This document shows positions 23,403-34,730 of a stretch of 64,000 nucleotides of DNA, in pieces. Positions within the stretch are counted from its first letter, which is position 1. The number at the start of each line of letters is the position of its first letter. The DNA comes from Polytrichum commune (Eukaryota > Streptophyta > Polytrichopsida > Polytrichales > Polytrichaceae): the NCBI GenBank assembly GCA_950295325.1, contig OX485809.1, positions 10,106,001 to 10,170,000 on the forward strand, in the 5' to 3' direction. Made by a program: the position numbers and the translations under genes. Below the pieces are notes generated by a model. The model had not been told where the DNA came from and did not search any database. It was given only the letters and a program-made list of their open reading frames with translations.

Positions 23403-26400
23403 CTAATTGCTGGTGAAATGCTCTTCACTCCACTCTTGTGCAGTGCTGCGGAACGACACCAGAGTCCTTCCATTCAGAAGATTCAACAGATGAGAAGTAC
23501 TCGCAAGTCGGGGCAGCTTGTACTGAAAGGGGGTTACAGCTGAGGCCCTCAATTCATCTACAGTCCCTTCCTTCAGAATTCGCAGCTCCAATGGCGCAAT
23601 GGCTTTCTTTTTACGGCAGTTCTGGTAGCAAAGGCTGAAGCTCTCATCTATGGTGTTTGCACACTTTTGTAGAACACTCTCGTCCAAGTTCCTGCTCGCA
23701 AAAAATGGTCACACTTATTGAGCTGAGGTGGCCCAAACTGTAGCATGAAATGCATCAAAGTTTAGTGATCTACAAAGGTCTCTTGCTTTTTAAAAAAAAA
23801 TGTAATCTAGCACCTCCTATTATCACAGAGTGTTGTCTCGTTCAACGCTTCGAGGTCCAAAAGCTAAATTTCACACTGAAATCGAACATGGTCTTGACCA
23901 ATATGGGTAGGGGGGAAAAATAAAAAAATCTTCCAAAACGAGCATTTTGTCGTGTCAAACAGACATCACTCTACGGTATGCCATCTTCAAGAAATTTTGG
24001 GTAAGTATATCATTAAATTAGAGGGACAAATACTACAATGTGGACCCCATCTCTCTGTGCTTACCATTTCCTTGGGTTGCCCTCTCTTATAACCTACAAA
24101 TCTCATTACTTGCCTATTGCTCATCTTTATCTCCTCATCATTCTTCACAATACAATATCCAAAGCGATGGGGTTAATCGTTAAGGTTTCTTGCAAGAATC
24201 TCAAACATGACATCATGCATGGCATGGTGTTTGTTCAACTTTTGTAAACCCAAGTCACTCCACTGTATAAGGTTTGCATGGCAAGTCGCAAGTGACTTAT
24301 CCCAAGAAATGTCTAAAAACATAGAGAGATGGGGTTACCGTTGCAACACTCTACCCAATAGATTATGCTAGAGACTCATTCAAGACCTTTTTGCATATTA
24401 GTATGATCCTACACAAAATGTTCATATAAATCAAATTCACAGATAACGTGAAATCGACACTAAATCATTATATTTGGCAATTGGAGACTTTTTCATGATT
24501 TTGAGACTAAAGGACATGGTTTTCAAATAAAGAACAAGGACAACACAAATATATATTCAATGTGACTTAATAAACCAATTCGCATGGGTGACACTAACCA
24601 ATTTGGCACAAATACATGTCATCGTAATAAGAAATTGGACCATATATTAAATTATTTGCATTTATTTTGAGACTTTCCAAAGTCTCTGATTAATGAATAT
24701 AGTGATACTATGTACCATTGTCATGCATTCCAAACCCCCAAGGGTACTATAACTATGGCACCTGATGTTGGTTTTGAGTGTAAGAAACATACGAGCAAAA
24801 TGCCAAATGAGTGTTTTACTAGGTTGCATTGCAAGAGAAGTATGAGATGTTTGCAAGACTTGTGATTTGTAGGTAAATGCTTGGCATTCTAAAATCACAT
24901 GAAAATGTAGGAATTGCAATAGATCATACTTACCCGTTGTTTTTTATTTCCCAGTACACAACGTAGTGGCCTGGTATGGAGGAAAAGTCTACTGTGCTTG
25001 TGTAGTCAACAAGGCTCATTGATGTTTCCTCCAAAGGTCTTGATGCTTTCTCAATAACAACTTGCAACTCTTCTTCATCAGTTTTGTCCATGTCGACGCT
25101 AAGCAACACACCTTTGCGTTGGACAAACTCAAATGTTGGATAATTTTTTATGAAGCTTCGCACCCTCAAAATGTCACCAACAAGGTACCTATATAAACCT
25201 ACAAAAACATCACGTATCGATACCTTACATCCCAGTGAAGTGTGTAAATAATATGCAACATTTGAAGAATGTCCAACTTGAATAGACTTGGAGACTAATG
25301 CCAAGAAAGAAGCTATTTATGTATGTGTGCATATATATATACAAGCTTTAGCTATTTGTGCACCCTGTCCAACTCCAAAATTTACTATTAATTGTCCAGA
25401 AATCCAAAAATGGCATTTTCGCAATGCCTGATAATTAAAATTAAATAATTTCGGGACAAAATGTTGAAAATCACCTAAGGGGTGCAGTAATCAGTGTCCA
25501 TGTATCGGCGCCTGAAGATCAACAATTAGAAAGCACAATCACCTTGGTCATAATGCCTCGTTGATGATTACAACTCTAGTTTGTAAAGACCACCATGGGA
25601 AATAACATACCAGACGAGGTTGTGACCAACAGATCGTACTCTTTTCCGACTTCAAGATCACAAGCTTCAAGCACCTGCACACTATCACTTCGCTCATTTG
25701 GATCTTCCAACGGAATGAACTCATAGTATGCTGATTCTGGCCATAACATGTATGTGACATCCTTCTGTAAGCAGCATGGGTTAGGATTGAACCCAAAAAT
25801 ATTGCACTCGCTTGAAGCGTACAAAGTAGAAATATTGGGGAGATGCCCTGCAAAATGCTTGAGAGCAGGGCCATATTGAGACATGCTTCCAGTTGTCGCA
25901 CATTCCAGATAGTGTGCATTAGGAAACAGACGTGGAATGATACCGGCCCAATCCTCCTTGGAGCATTCCATCTCGACTCTGCTGGCCTGCTCTGCATTGG
26001 GCGTGAGGATCTTCTCCACTTCAGATCGCAGTTCTGGGTCAGTTATTTTTTTGTTCAGTTTGCCAGTCCTAATGTCTTCAACAATCTCGGGCCACTCTTT
26101 TTGCAATGCTCGTATTGCTCCAACCATGATTGCTGCAAGTACAAAAATATGATTTCTTTCTTCCAATTAACAGGTGACAATTAAAGTGACTCCCTGGGGT
26201 GGCAACTCTCCACTTTAATACAATTTGTTCATTCTAATACTTCTGATGAGCTAATGATTTTCTATTTCACCTGGTGGAGCAACATGCTTGGAAAGAGCCT
26301 GGCATTGAAAAGAATCTATCGATACCATTCATGTCGGAGTTAGAAATGAATCGCGCTTTCAATTGCCATTTTTGAACTAATTAGAAGAAGTGTTTCTATA

Positions 26401-28129
26401 TCAGGGGTCACCATCCAGATTCCTAGGTATTTAATTTCACTTCTAAGGATTGATTCTTAGAATTGTTGGTACTCAAAATGCTTGTAATGGGATTCAAGCA
26501 ACTCCAGAGAACATTGCTTCTCAAAAAATGTTTCAGCGGCTCCAAACGAGGATCTAAATTAGACGCTGACTCCTGCGAGTGCCACAGATGGTTTCCACCC
26601 AGCAGTGACTCAAAGGTGGGGCCTTGGAAAATGAATATCAGGTTAGCCTCTTTAACTCACAAGCAAAGAAGCTGTAGAGCTTGACGATGCTCGTTGAATC
26701 AGATAGTGCACACAGGAGGTGGCAGTATAAGCTCTGAGCTGCATCTTTACACAGGACAGCTGCATCAGGAGAGCTGCTTTCATTCTTTGGGTCACGCACT
26801 CGGTTCTTGAAGAATGGGCTTGCGAAGGAGTTCGATGTCGAACCTCCAGCCATGAGCCCTGATGGTGTGGTGAAACGCATTCCGGTAGATAGAAGAGACA
26901 TACATTTACCACCCTCGAACCCTTGAAAGCATCTGCACTTGCCATGACCCACGTCAAGAAAAACCTTTAAATTCCATGTCAAGTTGCAAGAATACTTTAG
27001 AGGGGAGCATATGCATTGCCCTCGCTCATCAAATTATTTTCCTGTTCATGTGGGGGTAAGAGAAGCCACCTGTAAACAGTAAAAGTGTACAGTTTGGGCT
27101 TCGGATACTGTCCCTGCTACGTCAAGGGGTACCTTTATAACGGCCTGTTTGATATGTGCCACCGAGGACTAGAAATATCACATTTTGTATTATGTGTGTC
27201 GAATCGACCAATTTTTACTCAAAATGTGATGTTTTTGGCAGGTCCTAGTCGACAGTGTGTCAAATGAGTTGTGTCGAAGAGACCCCCTTTTCCTATTAGG
27301 TAGTGTGTTCCAATTTAGTCATGTGCACAATTGATTGAACATGCCAATGAAGAGCTTGGGGAAATGGCCTCACCTGTATACCAGTGAGTTTTTGAAGCCT
27401 TCGATCAAATCGCGGCTATCATATGCCCTTGATGTTTTCAAGAAGTACTTGAGTCTCCCAGCTGTGGTTCCTGAGCTGCACTCACCAGAAATTCCAAATA
27501 TCTTGTGTTGTAAATACTCTTGATACCATTGGAATCACCTTGACTTTCTTGACATCAACATATTAAAAAGTGCTAAGTTAATAATCATATTGGTGCCATT
27601 CTAGAGTGATATAATGAATAATTCTGTAATGTAATCCCAGTTTTTGTTACCACGCCGGGGTCACGAGTGAATATCTTTGTACAAGTATGCAAATCTGCAG
27701 AGCAGAAACTGTTTCAAGTGTAGCAAGAGATGCTAGGTTGATGGTTGCCTGGGACCTGAGATCGAAGTATATGATCGGGTCGACAGTAAAGATGGGTGTC
27801 TTCTGATCCTGATCCTCCCCCTGGACCAGCTTCATGATATCTTCCTCCAAATCACCATAGCTCACCACGGGGACACATTGCCTGAGGCTCTCCACATCAG
27901 TGCGCCCACCCAACCTATGGCGCTGCAAATACTCCACCTCCGCATTCCTGCCCAAAATCTCCCGCAGCGTCTCCCGCTGGATGCTCATCGCCTCCTCACA
28001 CAGCTTGTCCAGGAACTCCTCTGGGTCAAACCCCGGATCTTTAGGGTTTATCCCCCGCCTTGACGGCAACACCAAGAGGTCCGCAGCTGCCCGATCCACC
28101 TTCTCCACATATCCCATTGTGATCTCCAT
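23403..28129 (-). CDS. GH3: GH3 acyl-acid amido synthetase, six exons
   Basis: Exons: 28129-27756, 27475-27374, 26932-26661, 26132-25611, 25198-24934 and 23691-23403. All introns are GT-AG and keep the phase, giving 607 residues, the usual GH3 length. GH3 enzymes adenylate acyl acids such as auxin or jasmonate and join them to amino acids in the cytosol, setting hormone levels. The three nucleotide-binding motifs are present: SSGTTAG at the exon 1/2 junction (~125-131), YASSE (~354-358), and LYRYLVGDILRVRSF at the start of exon 5 (~425). TGSMSQY and the C-terminal APLELRIL...FQYKLPR are also typical. Exon 3 and the first part of exon 4 are quite divergent from the flowering-plant proteins I know, so the acyl substrate cannot be named. 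ATG at 28129; a second Met (MGYVEK) lies four codons on. Intron 5 is long (1242 bp). Confidence 0.94.
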
Positions 28130-28140
28130 TGCAGATCGAT

Positions 28141-28990
28141 TATCCTGCTGCTACCTTTCTGGGTTTATTTTGTTTTGCCTGCATCATTCAAGACCTCAAA
28201 CATTTAATCTCTTTAGTGGCTTTGCAACCTCCTCCTAGTCTGTAGCTGAACATAGTGACCACCTTGGTGTAATGGATGCTTCACGCTAGGAATACTGAGA
28301 AGGGATGCACATGCTTCAAGATGTGAGGAAAGTAAATCAGTGAGCTTGAGGCATCAAAGGTACTTGAGACAACATGTATAGATTCACCGAACTAGCGGGT
28401 GGAACACTGCTGATGAATGGTTCTGCTAGAGCCCGTTGTGGCCCACCATGAAGGATTAACCACCTGCTAGCTTTCTATGGCATGAATTTAGCTTTGCCTG
28501 CAACATTGACCTCAAATTTAAGCATTCTTTGGAATGGATTGACCTCCTTAATTACCTGCAGATGAATGAAGTAGCCACCTTGGAATAAATTATAAATTGC
28601 ATGCAGCTATAATGGATGCTCCAGGCTAGTGCTACTACGAAGGGATGCATACGCAAAATCAAATCAGTGAGCTTGAAACATCAATGGCAGTTGCTTGATC
28701 CAACATACCTATGTAGAGTCACTGAACTAGGTGGAACTAATGCTGCTACTGCTCGTAAGAATTCACTTGTAAGATTCACCTCCTGGTAGCTCTCTGGAAT
28801 CTCTGGAACGTGGGGTTGCCTGTAGAATTGACGTCAAATTCGAACTACAATCTCTTCAGTGGCTTAACTTCCTCACCAGCAGCTGATTCACCAAAGTGAC
28901 CACCTTGGTACATCATGCAGCTACGATGGATGCTACAGGGCCAGTACTTCACAGTGAGAAAATCAGATCAAATCGCTACTGATGAGCTAG
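28141..28990. repeat. diverged ~320-bp tandem repeats upstream of GH3
   Basis: Three imperfect copies can be aligned by anchors: the GACCACCTTGGT-like phrase at about 28256, 28571 and 28897, followed each time by ATGGATGCT and then, in the first two, GAAGGGATGCA and AAATCAGTGAGCTTGA. The period is about 315-325 bp. They occupy the region directly upstream of the GH3 start codon, so they are the likely promoter region. A fourth partial copy lies at 32985-33070 beyond the inserted Harbinger element. Confidence 0.7.
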
Positions 28991-29133
28991 TGATACCAGG
29001 GCCACACCAAGGCCGGAGCCGGGTTCGGCCAGCCACCCCCCACCCGCAGGCTGAACTTTTCCGTACCTCCAGTGTGACCCTGTTTGTGAGAGGGAAAACC
29101 GTCTGGCCCTGGTCATGAAAAAAGGGGCCTGCC

Positions 29134-29214
29134 CGAGTGATTGGGGAGATTTTTGGGCATAACCGGTTGAGATTGTAGCGTTTGCAAGTCCAAGCGGTTA
29201 CATGTTCACATCCT
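29134..29214 (-). mobile_element. hAT-like MITE, family 1, 3'-end fragment
   Basis: About 80 bp in minus orientation start CGAGTGATTGGGGAGA and stop abruptly near 29214, next to the Harbinger-type element. The flank GGCCTGCCC just before it is the inverted complement of the flank GGGCAGGCC before the copy at 32587. Confidence 0.75.
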
Positions 29215-29619
29215 TGAGAGAACCAAGGGTTTAGGGAACCAAGTATTTGAGTGATTATTTTTTACATACTTAATTAATATGGTATATACTCTTTTCAAAA
29301 TTAATTATTAGTTACATATTTAATAACTTTTGGATAAATATTAATATTGAATTCATAATTATATTTTTATATTAAATTAATTACATTATAAATTAATTCC
29401 ATCACACATGCTTATTTACACCACGTATTCTAATCAATTAAGGGATAACTTTTTAATTCAAAGTCATTTTATTCAAAAAATGAAAAATATCAGGTACAAA
29501 ACATATTCAACTACATCCGTAACAACCGCACCAACACAAAAAAACCTAGAGTTTTTCTATATATCAAAGTTTTATCTCCACAAAATTACATAATATAATA
29601 TTAGGGTATTTTCATGTCC

Positions 29620-30794
29620 TCATTGCTTGTACCTCAAATTCTCTTTTAATTCCATCATTTGCTTTTGAAATTCTTCGCGTCTTGTTTCCATCAGCATTTC
29701 AAATTCTATTCTTTGACGTTGCATCATTTCCTCAGCTTCCAGTCTATCCTTTGTTGCCCTCTCTTGTGCATCAATATTCATCTCAGCAATTCTCTCTTGC
29801 GATTCAAGAATGGCTTTGGTAGCTTCAGCAGCAGCTTGTATCCTTTACATTTCAAATTTTTGCATTTGTTCCATCCTTGATTGCTCATTTTCACCATACA
29901 ATTCAGCAAATCCTGACAATGCATTCGCCATATATTGACTTTCTTAATCAACTTCAGGTTGTTTTCGCTTCTCCGATGTCCTTTGACCAGTAACATTAAC
30001 ATCAACTCTGTGGCTCGTGGATGGATTGGTTGGTGCAGGTGTTGGAGTCATTCTGTCAACATCTTCAGTATTTGTTCTGGTACCTTCAGTTCCTTGAACA
30101 TGGCTTCTATTTTCTTCTGGCTCTTCATGTTCATCAGTTTCCATTTCAACATTCAAATCGGATACTTCTGTGGATGTTTCATTTGGATTTACAAAAGAAT
30201 AATCATCTATAGTAACCACCACAATAGGGGTAGATGATTGACGTGCATCCATGCCACCTGGAATCCCACTTGTTTTAGAGATAACAGCCCAAAGTCTATC
30301 ACAAACATCATAATGTGGCCACGAAATACCTTGAGATGTTCCAGTGCCAGTCTGTGATTTTTTTTCTTTCATAATTTTATATCTTTTCTTCACTGTATCA
30401 ATTTTGGACTTCACTTGCTTCTCTTAAATGACCCTTCCTTAGAAATTCTATTAATATGATCAACTATGATTTTCCACATATTTTTGGATAAATTAGGACG
30501 CTTATTTTTATGAAGATAAATTTCTTTATATTATTCTAGGACGGCAGAGGTCAATTCAACGGTCCAAATTGCAATGTCAGAACGATTTCCTTCTTCAACT
30601 TCAAGTTCTTTAACTACGGTGTCATCACTGATATCTTTAGCAATGACGTCATGTGTAATCATAGAAGCTCCTCTATGACTAACAGCAGCTTGACCTCTAG
30701 AAATTTCATGTACAACATTTGGATTTGCAGGGACTCCCCTATTACGACCTGGATTTCGTCCTCGAGACCCACCACCTCCTCTAGGTCTATACAT
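29620..30794 (-). pseudogene. Myb/SANT-like companion protein of PIF/Harbinger
   Basis: Read on the minus strand from 30794: a basic Gly/Arg-rich start, then a trihelix-like Myb/SANT domain (IAIWTVELTSAVLE, stop, YKEIYLHKNKRPNL and on to DTVKKRYKIMKEKK). A Ser/Thr/Pro/Glu-rich linker and a C-terminal charged coiled coil (ERATKDRLEAEEMMQRQR region) follow. In the family this protein binds the transposon ends and works with the transposase. The frame is broken by three TAA codons (within the Myb domain near 30530, at 29944-29946, and near 29850) and by a one-base shift near 30420. At each TAA a Gln would fit, so CAA-to-TAA changes are likely. Confidence 0.85.
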
Positions 30795-31255
30795 GATCTT
30801 ATAATGTTAACTTCAAATGTAAAAACAAAAATTATATTTTCTATGATTTTATAACATAACAATGAAAGCAAATGAAACATGTATATCACACCCTATGAAC
30901 AACAAATAAGTATGTTTGTAGGTTTTGTCCTTTTATAGGTTTAAATTTTTTTTTGTACTTTTATTAAATTTATTAAATTTATCTACTTTTTTTAATTCCT
31001 AAATTTAAGTGAATTTTTTTTAAATTTTACTTCGAATTAGATTTTCGGAATTAATAAATTTTTGTAAATATCATATTTTTTTGTTATTAAGTTCATTTGA
31101 TCTTCACATAATTTCATATTTTGGATTTATGGTTTAGGTAGGTTCTATCTAAATCATTGGATATGAAAGTAGACATATTATTACCAGTTTCTTATGAATA
31201 ACATATTCCCAATATTGTTTTTTTTTTATACTATGGGTAGCATTTTTTTTGGAAA

Positions 31256-32408
31256 TTGAGAGGTCAAGAAAAAAAATTGCCAAGAAGGCGGTGGTGGACA
31301 TTTCTAAGATCAATTCATCAATGGAAAGTCATGTATCAAAAAGTTTATCTACTGGATAATGAAATGCGTGATGAAGTATGGTTTAGGGATTTTCGTATGA
31401 AATACAATACATTTGTTACGCTTTGTGACCTTTTGAAATCTTACATTGAACATTAAGATACCAATTACAGAGATAATGATCATGTTCAAAAAGTAGTTGC
31501 AATGGTTCTTCATAAACTAGCTCATGCAAGAACAAACCGGAACGTTGGAAATATGTTTGGCGTTGGAAAAAAAACAGTTTTGAAGTATTTGATGCTAATA
31601 TGTAATGCATTGGCAAACAAAGATAAATTATATCCATAATTCATTGCTATTCCAACTGGCAGAAGATTGAAAGATATCATATGTGGATTTCATCGTATAA
31701 CTAAATTACCTCAAATATGTAGTGTTATAGATGGCTCCCATGTTAAATTATACAGAAAACCCCCCACAAAATATACTCCAGTAGATTATTGGTATCGACA
31801 CGATGTACATACAGTATTGCTACAAGGAATATGTGATAATAATCGAAATTTTTTGGATGTTTGTGTTTTAGTGCCGAGGGGCACTCATGATACTACACAC
31901 ATGCGATCTTCAGAGTTTTTCAAGAAACTAATGAGAAGACGAATATTACAAGAACCTAGCATCAATATTGAAGGTGAAACTATAAAACCCTATATTATTG
32001 GGGTTTAGCTTATCCTTTACTGCAACAAATTTAAAAGCCTTTCAATGCAAAGTTGTTAGGACAGGATGATCAAGATGCCTTTGACAAGTGTATTAGACAA
32101 AGAAGGGTCAAAATTGAAAACACCTTTGGTATCCTTAAAATAGGAGGGTAATTTTGAAAAACCTAAATGTTGACGTCAAATATGCTGCAACTGTAATCAT
32201 TGCTTGTTGTGTGCTACATAACTTTTGTAGATATAATTGTAATGATAGACAACTAACGTCACCACGTGATTATATTGATACCATGCCCAATAATAATGAT
32301 ATGTACCCTGAAACAGAAGATCGAGAACCATCAGAAAGAACATCTGCTCGTGCAGGACATAGAATCAGAAAGGCTTTGTTTCAATATTGGTTAGATAATG
32401 TCAAGTAA
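31256..32408 (+). pseudogene. PIF/Harbinger DDE transposase (HARBI1-like)
   Basis: The reading frame begins near 31256 and shows the DDE_Tnp_4 family: a helix-turn-helix-like region (NVGNMFGVGKKTVLKYL), the first catalytic Asp in SVIDGSHV, the region of the second Asp around YIIG..AYPLL, and the Glu in VKIENTFGILK. It ends in the typical CCVLHNFCRYN. It is inactivated by TAA codons at 31454-31456, 31637-31639 and 32032-32034. Single-base deletions occur near 32002 (removing the second catalytic Asp) and near 32140. Each stop could be a former Gln codon. Family members cut at 3-bp targets; this one cannot. Confidence 0.9.
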
Positions 32409-32586
32409 TATTACTGTAAAAAAATGTAATGGATTTTGCCTTTACATTTTCAAAGTGTCCGTGACACCACATTGTAATGAAATAAACATAATAAAATTTC
32501 ACTACAACAGTGATATTTAGTAACTTGGTTGTTGAGTTACATAATTAAATAAACATTTGCAATTGATTCAAATACTAGGGGCAGGC

Positions 32587-32813
32587 CTATGATCGGGGAG
32601 GAACCAGCAGTTAGTTACAGATGAACCGGTTGAGTTTGAGAAATAACCGGTTGATGTCCAAGATTGCAAGAAAATTACCGATCATTTTAGTGGAATTTAT
32701 AGAATATACCCCGATTTAATGAAGGAAAACCGGAGGGTATCAACATGTAATCGGTTGGACTTGCAAACATTAGGATCTCAATTAATTATGCCCTAAAATC
32801 TCCCCGATGACTG
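32587..32813 (+). mobile_element. hAT-like MITE, family 1, near full length
   Basis: About 227 bp in plus orientation, starting CTATGATCGGGGAGG and ending CTCCCCGATGACTG. The flanking 8-mers do not match each other (GGGCAGGC on the left, GGAGGGGT on the right). The left flank does match the complement of the flank of the fragment at 29134. Confidence 0.85.
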
Positions 32814-32984
32814 GGAGGGGTAGCAAAAAGTAAGTTCATGGAGATGCCCCCTAGCACCAGCCGGGCAAAGTGGCTGGTGGCTGGTTGCAGCCCCATACCC
32901 CTCCCCCAGCCACCCCAACACCCTAAACTAGCCGAAGAAATGACCCTAGGGCCCCGCCGCATAACCAGGGCTGGGTACCTTGAT

Positions 32985-33070
32985 AGGAAATGCAGCCATA
33001 ATGTGTATCCTTCATGCTACTACCGAAAAGGGATGCTGCACTCATATACATTCTTCAAGGTGTGAGTATT
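32985..33070. repeat. fourth partial copy of the GH3-upstream repeat
   Basis: The sequence has the same order of words (ATGCAGC, CTTCATGCTACTACCGAA, GGGATGC, TTCAAGGTGTGAG) as the repeats at 28256, 28571 and 28897. It shows that the Harbinger and MITE block interrupted a once continuous array. Confidence 0.55.
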
Positions 33071-33844
33071 TTGAACATGTGGCACTTGCACATGATGACG
33101 AGTGCTCAGGGCGAAGGAGCAAAATAAGTTTTATGCCAATGGGAGACTGCAACGTGGGTTTTTTTTTTTTTAAAATGGGTGGGCCAGTGAAAAAAGGGTG
33201 GTGCCATGTGCCCATCCCTCACCCAAGGACTGGCACCCCACATGGATGGGTGTCTTGCATTGTACATTGTGCAAGGATGAGTGCCAAAGGACGGGCTGTC
33301 CTAACAGTCACAAGAAGGACATGTGTTGATCACAAGAAGGACATGTCAACCATTTAGAGCATGGAAGTCAAGACTTATTACTTTACATGAGATCCCAAGT
33401 CCTAAGTCCCAAGTATGGCATGAATGCCTACATTGCAACGCATTCTGAAGGTGAGAACACTATATTCGGTAATCAAAGATTTTTTGATGATTTTGAGACT
33501 ATTCAAGGACGTGTTTTCACATTTGGACTAGTGATTACAACATAAATATCCCCTATGTATAATTTTGGATAAAATTATCGGACATAAATGCATCAAAGTG
33601 AACAAAACAATGAACCATATATGAAAACATTTGCATATGAAATGAAATATCGTTGCCAATGAAGGGGAAAATGCGGAGAATGATTGGAAATTGAATCTAC
33701 TCAATGGGTTTGAAATACAAATATAATGAAAATACCATCAATGTCTTGAAAAACTTCACATAGAATAAATAACAAGCACTATGTTCTACCCTTACACGCA
33801 TTTAAGGAGTCCGTAGACATTTCTAGTCCCACTAATACGTCCCA

Positions 33845-34372
33845 CTATTTTTTTTCGGCCGAGTCCTTGTTTTGCACGGCCTCCATGGCTCTGAAAATCT
33901 CCGGACTGTGGTTGTAGCCATGTTTGTTGACTGGCTCGGAATATGTGTCATTCTTCCATATATCCGGACACGCTCCCGAATTATACAAGGTGGTATTATA
34001 AGTGGAATATGAGGGCGTCTGCGAGAGAGAATGTCTTGCACTTCTCTGGAGGGCCAAACAACGATCGGACTCAGAAGATGCCGCCTTGAGGGTGTGCCTA
34101 TCCAATGAGGAAGTCGACGAGGGCCAGCCACCAAGCGAGCATAGAGCGACTTGTGAAACAACATTAATGAGGGGAATGAAAGAATGGAGTGAGAAATTAA
34201 TGAGGGGCGGTTTGGGACAAACGCTCGTAAAGTGCGCGGAACACACATGCAAGATACCGAAAGCAACAATGAAAAACGAGGGGACAAAGAAAGGCACCTT
34301 GGCTTTGGGGACATCGGTACGGGGCACGATCGGCACCGCGGGACTCACCATAGTCACTATCATTATTGTCAA
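33845..34372 (-). CDS. hypothetical protein with signal-like N-terminus (uncertain)
   Basis: A 175-codon frame on the minus strand in a patch clearly richer in G+C than its surroundings. The N-terminus has a hydrophobic stretch (about residues 27-45, VPFFVPSFFIVAFGILHVCS) that could be a signal anchor or a late signal peptide. The rest is hydrophilic with two NxT/S sites and a few cysteines. I recognise no family. A 136-codon frame runs opposite (34002-34412), so the coding strand is not secure. It might also be one exon of a larger gene: the frame ends in a run of lysines just before TAG. Treat as a candidate only. Confidence 0.3.
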   Translation of the reverse strand: MTIMIVTMVSPAVPIVPRTDVPKAKVPFFVPSFFIVAFGILHVCSAHFTSVCPKPPLINFSLHSFIPLINVVSQVALCSLGGWPSSTSSLDRHTLKAASSESDRCLALQRSARHSLSQTPSYSTYNTTLYNSGACPDIWKNDTYSEPVNKHGYNHSPEIFRAMEAVQNKDSAEKK

Positions 34373-34539
34373 AGCTAAGTTACAGGTACAGTATCATCAT
34401 CTGAATTTCTGATTAATTAATAACCTTGCTGACCACTAGTGAATCATCATGGACTCCACATGTCCTTCAATTTCTCATTTTTTGGGAAGAGCGACATACC
34501 TGAGCAATTACTGCAGCAATTTCAAGGTCACTTCTCCAT

Positions 34540-34730
34540 CACTTGCTCGGGGAGAACCGGGGCGGTTAGTTGCAGATGAATCGGCTGAGTGTGAGAAATA
34601 ACCGGTTGAAGTTGGAGACTTCAGGAGGATTACTGATCATTTTGAGGTATCTACACAAGAATATACCTCAAATGAATGAAAGCAAAATCGGAAGATGTTG
34701 TCAACATGTAACCGGCTGGATTTCAGGTAG
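34540..34730 (+). mobile_element. hAT-like MITE, family 1, 3'-truncated
   Basis: The copy starts CACTTGCTCGGGGAGA and follows the family consensus to about CAACATGTAACCGGCTGG. It then loses similarity, so the right end is missing. Confidence 0.78.

Larger units (their letters stand above)
29220..32578. mobile_element. decayed PIF/Harbinger-type transposon
   Basis: Two divergently transcribed pseudogenes, a Myb/SANT-like protein on the minus strand and an IS5-like DDE transposase on the plus strand, are the standard pair of plant PIF/Harbinger (Ping/Pong-type) transposons. Possible short inverted ends share AGTATTTGA (29244-29252, and the complement TCAAATACT near 32566-32576). A 3-bp target duplication could not be fixed, so the ends are approximate. 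The interior is strongly AT-rich. Confidence 0.8.

Noticed and set aside
34002-34412. A 136-codon plus-strand frame opposite the 33845-34372 candidate
   Set aside because: Only one strand is likely to be coding. The minus frame has the more protein-like N-terminus, though neither is secure.
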